DNA from: a virus
DNA length: 20,843 nucleotides
Virus record (IMG/VR): IMGVR_UViG_3300031963_001110
Coordinates: 1 to 20,843 of that record
Direction: 5' to 3' (one strand)
Shown: positions 9,173 through 15,512 of the stretch, piece by piece
Layout of the letters: each line of letters begins with the position of its first letter
Position numbering within the stretch: the stretch's first letter is position 1
The notes under the pieces: generated by a model
The model's input: the letters and a program-made list of their open reading frames with translations, nothing else
Told to the model about the DNA's origin: nothing
The model's database searches: none
Position numbers and translations under genes: made by a program

Positions 9173-9742
9173 GTTTTGACCTCATGTCTTCGGCTTGGCA
9201 TTTTTCTAGCTCTACGTCGATTATACCAAAAATCTCAGCTTTCAGCGCGTCCATCTCTGAAATACTTGATGTGTAACCTAACTTGGCTAATCTTTTTCTT
9301 TGTACAAATTCAGCAACAAACGGAGCCGCTTCATTAGTCATGCTTGAGCCGCGAAACGCAGCCCTAGCTTGCATCCTGAGAGCGGCCTTTAGCCGTTTCC
9401 CACTTTAAATCCATTTAAAAGTAAGCCAGCAATTTCAACCAGCGTGCCATGTAAGTCTTCAATGTATTGCATATCATCGAACGACTTGACATCTTCGCCA
9501 GTAGCTTTGCATTTTAAGCAAACGTCAACGTAATGATCTTTGCTGATTTTTACCATTTCGCGCACTGACTTAAGCTTCTGCATTTGATCACCTTCTACAG
9601 TCCCATCATCCTTGACGGTGACTTGCAGTCTTTCGACGTAATCAAACTTTTCATCAAACGTAGGCAAGCGAAGAGTGACGCTCCCCTCCCAAGTCGCGTC
9701 ATCTCCCTTGCATATCGTTGGCACAATCTTAATTGTCTTCAT
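9159..9742 (-). CDS. Tail assembly chaperone, -1 frameshift product (G-T-like)
   Basis: Predicted 194-aa fusion: 116 residues of the short chaperone, then a -1 slip at 9395-9401, seven residues (RLKAALR) and the 71 codons of the overlapping frame that starts formally at ATG 9374 and stops at 9159-9161. The T-like tail is basic and helical (FVAEFVQRKRLAKLGYTSSI; ends RSKHGRK), suited to binding a tape measure or tube protein as in lambda G-T. The -1 frame is open from the slip site through the T region, and no convincing ribosome binding site stands before ATG 9374. Independent translation of the 71-aa frame cannot be excluded. The frameshift is inferred from sequence and known lambda biology; its efficiency is unknown. 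Confidence 0.8.
9389..9742 (-). CDS. Tail assembly chaperone, short form (G-like)
   Basis: A 117-aa protein between the tail tube and the tape measure, the standard position of lambda gpG-type chaperones that coat the tape measure and recruit tube subunits. The N-terminal half is beta-rich (KIVPTICKGDDATWEGSVTL); the C-terminal half is acidic and helical (residues 60-110) and ends in LLLNGFKVGNG before TAA. A GAGGT site precedes the ATG, in the gap after the tail tube stop. The last codons lie over the slippery heptamer GGGAAAC, so a fraction of ribosomes should shift into the -1 frame and make the longer product. Function comes from gene order and the frameshift layout; sequence resemblance to lambda gpG itself is not obvious. 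Confidence 0.85.
   Translation of the reverse strand: MKTIKIVPTICKGDDATWEGSVTLRLPTFDEKFDYVERLQVTVKDDGTVEGDQMQKLKSVREMVKISKDHYVDVCLKCKATGEDVKSFDDMQYIEDLHGTLVEIAGLLLNGFKVGNG
9395..9401 (-). promoter_or_regulatory. -1 ribosomal frameshift site GGGAAAC
   Basis: On the minus strand the last codons of the short chaperone read GT[G GGA AAC] GGC TAA, an X XXY YYZ heptamer in the correct phase, six bases before the stop codon. Slipping back one base puts ribosomes into the frame that encodes the T-like region. A small CGGC/GCCG hairpin starts at the last base of the heptamer. A stronger 8-bp stem with a three-base loop lies at 9346-9364, about 30 bases downstream, which is further than usual for a stimulator. 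Lambda uses the related GGGAAAG at the equivalent place. Confidence 0.85.
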
Positions 9743-9751
9743 TGTTACCTC

Positions 9752-11242
9752 TTAGACAAAGGCAACGTACACTTCCCCATCACCATCAGAGTTTACAAAT
9801 GCTTGCAACTCTAGGTCAAGTTGAGCCAATCCATCGGCGTCACTAACTGAGAAGGCTGATATCGTTGCGGTTGGTACATATAGACATCCTGCCTTACCAG
9901 GTGCCCAATTTCCACCGCTTTTTTGTCCAAAGCTGTATTGGAATTTTACGTCAGTATTTTGACGGAATCTTTCAAACTGCTTGGCATCATATTGCTCTAG
10001 TAGAGCCGAGACTGAAATGGTTACTGTCCTAGCATTAATAATAGAGCCTTGGACACCCGACGCAGCGCAAACGGATGCAATATCTGCTTTTGGCGTGTCA
10101 ATTGTCATGTTGACTGTGGACGCTTTGAAGCAAGCAAACTCGGAGCCTAGTCCAAGCATAACTTCATTGTCTTTGGCAGCCAATGGGTCAGCATTGTCAA
10201 ATGCTGGAGTTTGAGGTGAGCTAAAGTCTACAGCCACATCTGACTGATAACTTAGCGCTCCAGTATCATCGGCCGTAAAGCCAAGGGTCGCGCCAGCAGA
10301 ATCAACGCCAGACAGCCAATCAATGGACAATGTGCCAGCCGCTTTTGAGACTGTGAACTTGCCATTTGCCGATGAATAAGCGCAAGCAATAGAAGTACCA
10401 GCAACAGCACTCATGGCTTGTGCAACAGCCTCGGCTAGTTCTAGTGGTGTCTTATAAAGCTTTTGCTGCAATGTAGCTGTGACAGTGCCAGATCCAACAT
10501 CAAAATCAATTTTATCTGCACCTGCTTCGATTTCCATTGGATCAAAGAAGTAGCCAACCCCTTCAAGGCTATAGCTTGCATTGATAAGCTCGCCAGCCGA
10601 GATATCAAAGCTTGCACTCGTTACTCGACTTCCAGCCATGGCTTGCAATGCTCCGCCTTGGCCTAGGTAATGCCAGAGTGTAAGTGTAGGGTGGCTATCA
10701 TTTGCAGGCTTATATAGTACGCATTTGCCTAGATTTGTACCGGCAGGAGTAGCTACAGGGGTCTGAAAGCCAAGAGCTAAGTCATCGCCAGCAACGCCAT
10801 CAAGTGCTCTGATGCGGTACCCATTCACTGCATCTTTGATCAAAACAGCTTGACCACGTTGAAACTGTGCGCCTTCGCCTGCGCCAACTTTAAGAGCCGA
10901 GACTGTCGATCCTGCCACGGTGTCATATTGAGCGGCAGCAACAGCTTTAGCACCGAGAGAAGCTTCAAGTAGCAAAGCATAATTAGGCTCTTGACCTTCT
11001 ACGCCACTGGCTCGGAGGTAATGCGACAAAGAAGCTGTAGGAGCCTCTGCTCCAATGATTGCTTTTGCAGTACCAATCGAAGCCTTTAGCTCTGCATTTT
11101 CTAGCAGGTTAAAGCCGCCTTCCATTGCAAAGTCATCTTGCAGCGCAACATAATCACTGGCAGCGGATGGCTTCGCTGGAGTGCCTTCCGTGGTTTCTTT
11201 TTTAATAGCGAGAACGCTATTTCTTGTCTGAATTGATGCCAT
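9752..11242 (-). CDS. Major tail tube protein (large, with extra domains)
   Basis: A 496-aa protein directly upstream of the chaperones, the position of the tail tube subunit. The N-terminus (RNSVLAIKKETTEGTPAKPS) is typical of tube proteins that open with a beta strand and a loop carrying a GTPA-type motif. The C-terminus (LDLELQAFVNSDGDGEVYVA) is also typical, with a final strand pair. Tube proteins are usually 150-300 aa, so this one carries additional material: a region at about 100-190 and a small domain at 243-345 that resembles one in the 359-aa distal-tail-like protein. The ATG is set by a strong AAAGGAG site 6 bases upstream. As the tube subunit it should be among the most abundant virion proteins. 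Some of the extra domains may project from the tube surface. Confidence 0.85.
   Translation of the reverse strand: MASIQTRNSVLAIKKETTEGTPAKPSAASDYVALQDDFAMEGGFNLLENAELKASIGTAKAIIGAEAPTASLSHYLRASGVEGQEPNYALLLEASLGAKAVAAAQYDTVAGSTVSALKVGAGEGAQFQRGQAVLIKDAVNGYRIRALDGVAGDDLALGFQTPVATPAGTNLGKCVLYKPANDSHPTLTLWHYLGQGGALQAMAGSRVTSASFDISAGELINASYSLEGVGYFFDPMEIEAGADKIDFDVGSGTVTATLQQKLYKTPLELAEAVAQAMSAVAGTSIACAYSSANGKFTVSKAAGTLSIDWLSGVDSAGATLGFTADDTGALSYQSDVAVDFSSPQTPAFDNADPLAAKDNEVMLGLGSEFACFKASTVNMTIDTPKADIASVCAASGVQGSIINARTVTISVSALLEQYDAKQFERFRQNTDVKFQYSFGQKSGGNWAPGKAGCLYVPTATISAFSVSDADGLAQLDLELQAFVNSDGDGEVYVAFV
10208..10516 (-). other. Probable inserted domain in tail tube protein (residues 243-345)
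   Basis: The segment runs from KIDFDVGSGTVTATL through a short helix (LELAEAVAQAMSAV) and beta strands (GKFTVSKAAGTLSIDWLSG) to LGFTADDTGALSYQSD. This order of strand, helix, two strands and an LGF..DDTG turn matches residues 57-145 of the distal-tail-like protein. Comparable text occurs in other phage structural proteins. The match was made by eye. Confidence 0.5.
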
Positions 11243-11271
11243 CCTTGGCTCCTTTAAACAGTTAAAATGGT

Positions 11272-11724
11272 TTAAATTGGCTCTTGATATTCTACCCTTA
11301 AGGTTATCTCTAGGGCAAGATACTTAGACTCTGCCCCTTGGATATAATTAATGCCGCCATCATCCGTGATAACAGCTTTAATGCATTGCCCAGAAAGTGT
11401 TGAATCTGTTTCAAATGCTAATAAAATCTCTCGGTGTGCGTCAATGATATCTTTTTCAACCATAGCCCTGCCAAGTGTGTCATTTTCGGTATTTACCACT
11501 TGAGTGACTAGGCCAATCGTATAATCCCGCTCCCATGTGGCAATGCATCCCACATATCTCTCGGTGTTTGTACCTGGGCCAATGGCTAAACCAAAAGCCT
11601 TGCGCAGCAAAATAGCTGTATTCTCATCAAGTGCATATGGATTGGGTACACGCTGAAAGTTTGGCAGAATAGTCTCTAACTTTGTTACAATGCTGTCGTA
11701 GATGTCTGCAATCTTGGTAGTCAT
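11272..11724 (-). CDS. Probable tail terminator / tail completion protein
   Basis: A 150-aa protein directly before the tail tube gene, where siphoviruses encode the tail terminator (gpU-like) that caps the tube and joins it to the head. It opens with an amphipathic helix (IADIYDSIVTKLETILPNFQ), has beta strands with a central helix (residues 90-110, EKDIIDAHREILLAFETD), and ends in a strand pair (KYLALEITLRVEYQEP). This alpha/beta pattern fits the gpU/gp17-type fold. Its ATG overlaps the preceding gene by four bases (ATGA), indicating translational coupling to the adaptor. The function is inferred from position, size and predicted fold; no diagnostic motif is present. Confidence 0.65.
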   Translation of the reverse strand: MTTKIADIYDSIVTKLETILPNFQRVPNPYALDENTAILLRKAFGLAIGPGTNTERYVGCIATWERDYTIGLVTQVVNTENDTLGRAMVEKDIIDAHREILLAFETDSTLSGQCIKAVITDDGGINYIQGAESKYLALEITLRVEYQEPI

Positions 11725-12536
11725 CTTGTCATAAATCCTGATTTTCTAGTGATTTCATCTACTTCCACATGTCCGTTTTTGTTTACGTCAATGGTATACA
11801 TACGGCTCGCCATTTCTTCATTAAACCTTCTTTTTGCTTCGGCTACATGCTCACGATACGGAGTTCCAAAAGCTTGATAAACAATCTCAGCAACCTTATG
11901 ACAGGCGGCATTTTCAAAGACTGACCAATCCATAATTTGTCCACGATCGACAGCGAAATTGCGCTTTCTAATATCTTTCACAATGGCTTCTGACGCCATG
12001 AAATGTTGCTCTTTCCAGTGTGTTTTTCCGGCTTTGAATCCTGATAATATTTGGGGCTGCATAAGGTCAGGATATATGCTTGATAAAGCTGTGTCATTAC
12101 TGAATTTTTGGCCGATATAAGCAATGCCAGCCGTAAAATCACTAGGCCAGCCAATGCGTAGCCAGTAGCGGTTATATATTTGAAAGCTTGAAAGCCCTAC
12201 GGTTTTGCTTTCTTGTTCGGAGTTCCATCCGCCATCAATATGCAAAGACCAGCTAATACGGCCTGACTCTGTCATTCCATCAGTTTGATCGATGATATCG
12301 ACCACATCATACCAACTGCCATTAAACCAGACCTCTATGATCGGAGCACCTGAACCGCTTGTTGCTGGCGTCGATAGTTCCATCCAGATGTTATTAAACG
12401 GACAATTTGCAGCTATGTATATTTTATTGCCTTCGGTGTAATTTAAAGCGTAAGTGCCAACCCGATAATCACCTACAGCCACGGAGATATCGGTGGTCTC
12501 ATATATTACCCGCTGCGTTACGAGGCTTATTGTCAT
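11721..12536 (-). CDS. Probable head-tail adaptor protein with C-terminal EF-hand loop
   Basis: A 271-aa protein in the connector region. Residues 1-140 are beta-rich with many Trp/Tyr (IEVWFNGSWYDVVDI; NRYWLRIGWPSDF), suggesting a beta-sandwich. Residues 150-245 are helical (SEAIVKDIRKRNFAVDRG; AACHKVAEIVYQAFGTPY; EHVAEAKRRFNEEMASRM), like small connector-ring adaptor proteins. The C-terminus has DVNKNGHVEVDE (residues 250-261), a textbook 12-residue EF-hand calcium loop with acidic or Asn residues at 1, 3, 5, Gly at 6, a hydrophobic residue at 8 and Glu at 12. The start overlaps the stop of the preceding 48-aa gene (ATGA). The adaptor role is inferred from context. Calcium binding is likely from the motif but untested. 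Confidence 0.6.
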   Translation of the reverse strand: MTISLVTQRVIYETTDISVAVGDYRVGTYALNYTEGNKIYIAANCPFNNIWMELSTPATSGSGAPIIEVWFNGSWYDVVDIIDQTDGMTESGRISWSLHIDGGWNSEQESKTVGLSSFQIYNRYWLRIGWPSDFTAGIAYIGQKFSNDTALSSIYPDLMQPQILSGFKAGKTHWKEQHFMASEAIVKDIRKRNFAVDRGQIMDWSVFENAACHKVAEIVYQAFGTPYREHVAEAKRRFNEEMASRMYTIDVNKNGHVEVDEITRKSGFMTR

Positions 12537-12679
12537 ATTCCTGGCCTTTCTATAACTAGCTCAAATTTTTTACGCGCCATATAAAAATCGTTTGGCAATA
12601 TAGTCTCAACGCCCATACGACCAGCAAGTACGCTTACTGGTTTTAAAATAGGAATTAAAAACCTTACAAGCTTGCCCAT
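12533..12679 (-). CDS. Small conserved-context protein, 48 aa
   Basis: This short frame fills an otherwise empty 142-base gap. Its ATG (12677-12679) shares a base with the TAA stop of the upstream 130-aa gene (TAATG), and its TGA (12533-12535) overlaps the next gene's ATG (ATGA). Both junctions are the kinds used throughout this operon, which strongly supports a real gene. The product begins MGKLVRFLIPILKPVSVLAG and continues with a basic C-terminal half ending RKKFELVIERPGI. The N-terminal 20 residues form a short hydrophobic basic stretch that might be an amphipathic or membrane-touching helix. No family is recognised. The position suggests a small neck component or assembly factor. Confidence 0.65.
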   Translation of the reverse strand: MGKLVRFLIPILKPVSVLAGRMGVETILPNDFYMARKKFELVIERPGI

Positions 12680-13071
12680 TATAGGTATTCCCTAATTTTG
12701 TTAATCCATTGGTCAATGCGATCTTGAGTGGCAAAACCACTCGGAGTTTTCTGAGACAAGCGATAAATCGCCGTAGGAAAAGCGCCGTTTCTAAGGCGTA
12801 TCAAAACGTCAAGAAACTCGTCAAACATCTGATCTGATTGCTCCGTCGTTATACCTTCAAGCGTATTGTCTGCTAGTAGGTATTTGATTAACTCGTCAGA
12901 TTTTTTCTGATACTCCTCAAGCTTTCCGGCAATCATTTCTCTTGGAGTCGGTACAATTGGCGGCCTCGTGTAAACAGAAAGTTTTTCCTGCCAAACTTCT
13001 TCCGAGGTATCGTCTGGAAGTTCAAGTTCGCCTATCTTTTGACCCAGATAATTTAATACGTTTCTAATCAT
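12679..13071 (-). CDS. Hypothetical virion or assembly protein, 130 aa
   Basis: A mostly helical 130-aa protein between the glycine-rich fibre and the adaptor. It begins MIRNVLNYLGQKIGELELPD, with a SEEVWQEKLSVY helix, then a charged helical middle (residues 45-85), and ends DQWINKIREYL. A GAGG site lies between the fibre TGA and this ATG. Its own TAA overlaps the following 48-aa gene (TAATG). A helical protein next to a fibre gene could be a fibre assembly chaperone or a connector-associated protein. Neither can be shown from sequence, and I do not recognise the family. Confidence 0.7.
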   Translation of the reverse strand: MIRNVLNYLGQKIGELELPDDTSEEVWQEKLSVYTRPPIVPTPREMIAGKLEEYQKKSDELIKYLLADNTLEGITTEQSDQMFDEFLDVLIRLRNGAFPTAIYRLSQKTPSGFATQDRIDQWINKIREYL

Positions 13072-13078
13072 GTCGACC

Positions 13079-14923
13079 TCACAAGTTTGCTACGCATGAT
13101 CCACCGTTACCACCAGCCCCGCCCGTTGTTCCAGACCCGGACGCCCCAGTCGCACCTGCAACACCTATGATTTCAAGGCCAGAGTTGGTCACCACGTTAA
13201 ACAATTGTATTCTGCCGCCTTGACCACCATTTCCACCGTTTCCTCCAACCCCAGTACCGGCTGCGTTACCACCCGTGCTTCCGTTTCCACCGTTTGCCGA
13301 AATAAGACTATTGACCGTCGGGCCAGTTTTTTTAGCGTAAGCTATATAAACATAACCGCCACCGCCGCCTCCAGCACCGCCCGTGCCTCCAACGTTACCT
13401 ACTGTTTGGTTTAAACAAGTTCCGGCATTGCCGCCAAGTACAGTTATTACTCCAGCCGGTGTTGATGGGCCGGTTATAATTTCCGCTGCGTAAATAGCGA
13501 TAACACCGCCGCCTCCTCCACCTCCGGGTGCGCCACGTGACGAGTTAGCACCGTCGCCGCCTCCAGAGTTTCCACCACGACCGCCAGCGCCGCCAGATAT
13601 TGAGGCTGCGCCTCTTAAGAGGTGTTGATCATACCTACCTAAATGCGTTGGACCATTTGCACTGCCGCCTCCACCCGTTCCCACACCAGCTCCAGCTGAT
13701 CCGGCTCCAGACGCTCCAGACCCACCGCCAGCACCACCATTAGAGTTATTAACTGTTCCGGGGGCTGATGATGCCAATCCGGCGCTTGTAGAACCGGCTG
13801 CTCCTGTCGATCCCGCTCCGCCTCCACCAAGTATGACAGCAGCTAAAGAGCTGCCCCCTGCTGCTCCGCCTGTGCTTGATGAGGTTTGGCCAGTATTTCC
13901 ATTTCTTAATATTGCTCCAGCCGGCGCATTTGTTAAGTCAAGTGTCCTGCAATAGATTGGGAATCCGCTAGTGTTTATCAGAGCGCCGGGGCCAATTGTG
14001 AGAGTATTGTAGTATGGAATTTGTGACAGAGTTAAAGATCCTGTGACGTTTAGATCTCCGTCGCTGCCGTTACCAAAGTATTCAAAAATATTTTCTTCTT
14101 CCCAAGAAGGTATTCCAGACATTACACGCAAAATGTCTGACTCATTTCCTATTGGTAATCGAGCAAGGCTTGTTCCGTTATTGTAAATCAAGTCACCAGT
14201 TGTTGTGGTTGGATCTAGTATTGCAGCGTCAAGTTGTGCTTGAATGTTAGAAGTTGCGCCATTTAAATATTGAAATTCAGTATTTGAAACTGAACCGTCT
14301 GCTATCTTAGCAGCGTCAACACCAGAAGCTATGTTGGTATTGTCAACAGACCCAGCTGTGTCATCAATCTTGCTATCTATTTGAGATTGAATATCAGAAG
14401 TAACTGATGACAAGAAACCTAGTTGAGTGTCACCAACGCTCGATGTTGTAGCTTTACCGCTGCCATCCGTTGTCATTACTTTGTTTGGTGTAAGTGCTGC
14501 CATTTTGCTGTGGGCAATATTTGCAGAGCCATTAATTTCTGCGTTGTTAATTGAGTTTGTGAGGTTTAGTTTTGTGTGAGAAATAGCGGCCGTACCCGAT
14601 ATATCAGTGTTTGTAATAGTTCCTGGATTAATCGTAGCAGTGACTGTTCCTAGCGCGTCGTCGTATGTTAAAGTAATTTTCGTACCGGCAATCATCATAG
14701 ATCCAGCGGCATCTTGTGCTCTCTCGATTGAAAAATAGAGGTTACTCGTACCTTCTGGTAGGTCATCAGTTGACGACAAAGCCGATCCTGTTGAGAATTG
14801 AAACTCAACTCCAGCATCATTTTTTAAATAAAGTTTGTTGTCTGTTTTTGGATATATACTAATAAACCCAGACGGCGGAGTTGTGCCAGCGCTACCTGTT
14901 TCAAGTTCAAGAATTGATGCCAT
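13079..14923 (-). CDS. Fibre-like structural protein with glycine-rich C-terminal domain
   Basis: A 614-aa protein encoded in the head-neck region. Residues 1-75 contain the phage fibre motif DLPEGTSNLYFSIERAQ (54-70). Residues 103-141 and 166-233 hold short degenerate repeats common in phage fibres. Residues 240-345 are a beta-rich bridge. Residues 352-609 are extremely rich in Gly, Ser, Ala and Asn, with runs of up to seven glycines (467-473), broken by hydrophobic strands such as VIAIYAAEIITG, YVYIAYAKKTG and RIQLFNVVTNSG. That layout suits a beta-helix or a packed polyglycine-II domain as in the tip of some phage adhesins. Its ATG overlaps the preceding stop (TAATG). Placement among head-neck genes suggests a capsid or neck fibre, though a tail fibre is possible. 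Confidence 0.75.
   Translation of the reverse strand: MASILELETGSAGTTPPSGFISIYPKTDNKLYLKNDAGVEFQFSTGSALSSTDDLPEGTSNLYFSIERAQDAAGSMMIAGTKITLTYDDALGTVTATINPGTITNTDISGTAAISHTKLNLTNSINNAEINGSANIAHSKMAALTPNKVMTTDGSGKATTSSVGDTQLGFLSSVTSDIQSQIDSKIDDTAGSVDNTNIASGVDAAKIADGSVSNTEFQYLNGATSNIQAQLDAAILDPTTTTGDLIYNNGTSLARLPIGNESDILRVMSGIPSWEEENIFEYFGNGSDGDLNVTGSLTLSQIPYYNTLTIGPGALINTSGFPIYCRTLDLTNAPAGAILRNGNTGQTSSSTGGAAGGSSLAAVILGGGGAGSTGAAGSTSAGLASSAPGTVNNSNGGAGGGSGASGAGSAGAGVGTGGGGSANGPTHLGRYDQHLLRGAASISGGAGGRGGNSGGGDGANSSRGAPGGGGGGGVIAIYAAEIITGPSTPAGVITVLGGNAGTCLNQTVGNVGGTGGAGGGGGGYVYIAYAKKTGPTVNSLISANGGNGSTGGNAAGTGVGGNGGNGGQGGRIQLFNVVTNSGLEIIGVAGATGASGSGTTGGAGGNGGSCVANL
13097..13870 (-). repeat. Glycine-rich repeat domain (residues 352-609)
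   Basis: About 258 residues dominated by Gly with Ser, Ala, Asn and Thr. At least three units repeat the order glycine run, hydrophobic strand of 6-8 residues, turn, second strand, then (A/L)-x-GGN-type glycine segment. The units lie roughly at residues 464-500, 513-548 and 562-598. At the DNA level the plus strand shows recurrent ccgcc/ccacc runs from the glycine codons. The codons vary between copies, so this is an old protein repeat and not a recent DNA expansion. Confidence 0.75.
14225..14428 (-). repeat. Fibre repeat pair (QLGFLSSVTSDIQSQID type)
   Basis: Two copies of a short motif about 50 residues apart in the 614-aa protein: TQLGFLSSVTSDIQSQIDSK at residues 166-185 and TEFQYLNGATSNIQAQLDA at 215-233. 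The motif is widespread in phage tail and head fibres. It probably forms short helical turns within a trimeric shaft. Confidence 0.6.
14501..14617 (-). repeat. Fibre repeat pair (DISGTAAISHTKL type)
   Basis: Two adjacent copies of a 20-residue motif in the 614-aa protein: TITNTDISGTAAISHTKLNL and SINNAEINGSANIAHSKMAA. The shared pattern is (D/E)I-x-G-(T/S)-A-x-I-(S/A)-H-(T/S)-K. It fits a repeating shaft element. Confidence 0.6.
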
Positions 14924-15129
14924 TATATATACTCCCCAACTGATCCAGCTTTGAGCGTCATGGATTTGTTCAATGTTCCGTCTGTTATTTTAAGTGCTGC
15001 GCCGTCATATATTATAACCTTAGCTCCATCTTCAACAATCATTTTCTCTCGGATGATATGCTTATATGACTCGTCAACTGTCGTCGTCGTTTGCGTGTCG
15101 CAACTCGTCGTAGACCCTATAACCGGCAT
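14923..15129 (-). CDS. Small beta-repeat protein upstream of the fibre, 68 aa
   Basis: A 68-aa protein joined by TAATG overlaps to both the preceding 127-aa gene and the following 614-aa fibre-like gene, so all three are probably translated together. Residues 30-55 read VEDGAKVIIYDGAALKITDG, a repeating hydrophobic/Asp-Gly pattern typical of a small beta-solenoid. The N-terminal 20 residues are Thr-rich (STTSCDTQTTTTVDE). No signal or membrane segment is evident. Its tight coupling suggests a capsid-decoration or fibre-anchor function. This is inference; the family is not recognised. Confidence 0.7.
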   Translation of the reverse strand: MPVIGSTTSCDTQTTTTVDESYKHIIREKMIVEDGAKVIIYDGAALKITDGTLNKSMTLKAGSVGEYI

Positions 15130-15512
15130 TATGAAATCTCCTCAACTGCGACGACGATGCTACCAGCCTGAGATTTTGCGTAAACAATGATAGCATCTGT
15201 TAAATCCCAGAACCTCTCGCCACGAGCCGGAACCTCAACGCCTACATATCCAATCGCAGAGTTATCATAGTTTACTTTTAATTTAATTGTAGAGCTTTGG
15301 TTTTGAATTGCTAGGCCGTTTCTTCCAGATAACGGAACTGCTGGAAGTGGCCACCACTGCGCATCGTCTATCGTCATCTCGGTTATGCGCCCACCATTTT
15401 TTAGACCTGACGGCCTAATTTCGCCAGTAACGGTGGTTCTTACGGCAACCTCACCGTTGAGTTCCTCAAACTTTTGAAACTCGCGGTCGTTTAACGTTGG
15501 AGGTAATGACAT
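15129..15512 (-). CDS. Probable virion structural protein, 127 aa
   Basis: A 127-aa beta-rich protein. The C-terminal half (KLKVNYDNSAIGYVGVEVPA; GERFWDLTDAIIVYAKSQAG; SIVVAVEEIS) resembles small phage structural proteins made of one compact beta-sandwich, in which a YDNS..GYVG..VP..GERF pattern is common. The ATG is preceded by AAGGAT and lies inside the end of the 77-aa gene (47-base overlap in another frame). The TAA overlaps the next ATG (TAATG). Position behind the major capsid protein suggests a head decoration or fibre-anchoring role. The family resemblance is from memory and the function is unproven. Confidence 0.72.
   Translation of the reverse strand: MSLPPTLNDREFQKFEELNGEVAVRTTVTGEIRPSGLKNGGRITEMTIDDAQWWPLPAVPLSGRNGLAIQNQSSTIKLKVNYDNSAIGYVGVEVPARGERFWDLTDAIIVYAKSQAGSIVVAVEEIS

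Noticed and set aside
9159-9374. 71-aa frame as a free-standing gene
   Set aside because: No good ribosome binding site precedes ATG 9374 and the frame is open upstream to a well-placed slippery heptamer, so it is treated as the frameshifted half of the chaperone fusion.
11290-11325. Possible promoter before the tail tube gene (TTGCCC, 18 bases, TAGAAT)
   Set aside because: It lies inside the 150-aa coding region, has an 18-base spacer and imperfect boxes, and such matches are common in AT-leaning sequence.
13205-13414. Plus-strand frame opposite the glycine-rich domain
   Set aside because: It is a shadow of the repetitive glycine codons, with no binding site or protein-like composition. 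The other plus-strand frames in the window are similar shadows of real minus-strand genes.
13097-13870. CRISPR array or DNA tandem repeat suggested by recurring ccgcc/ccacc
   Set aside because: There are no equal-length direct repeats with unique spacers; the pattern comes from glycine codons in a single open frame.
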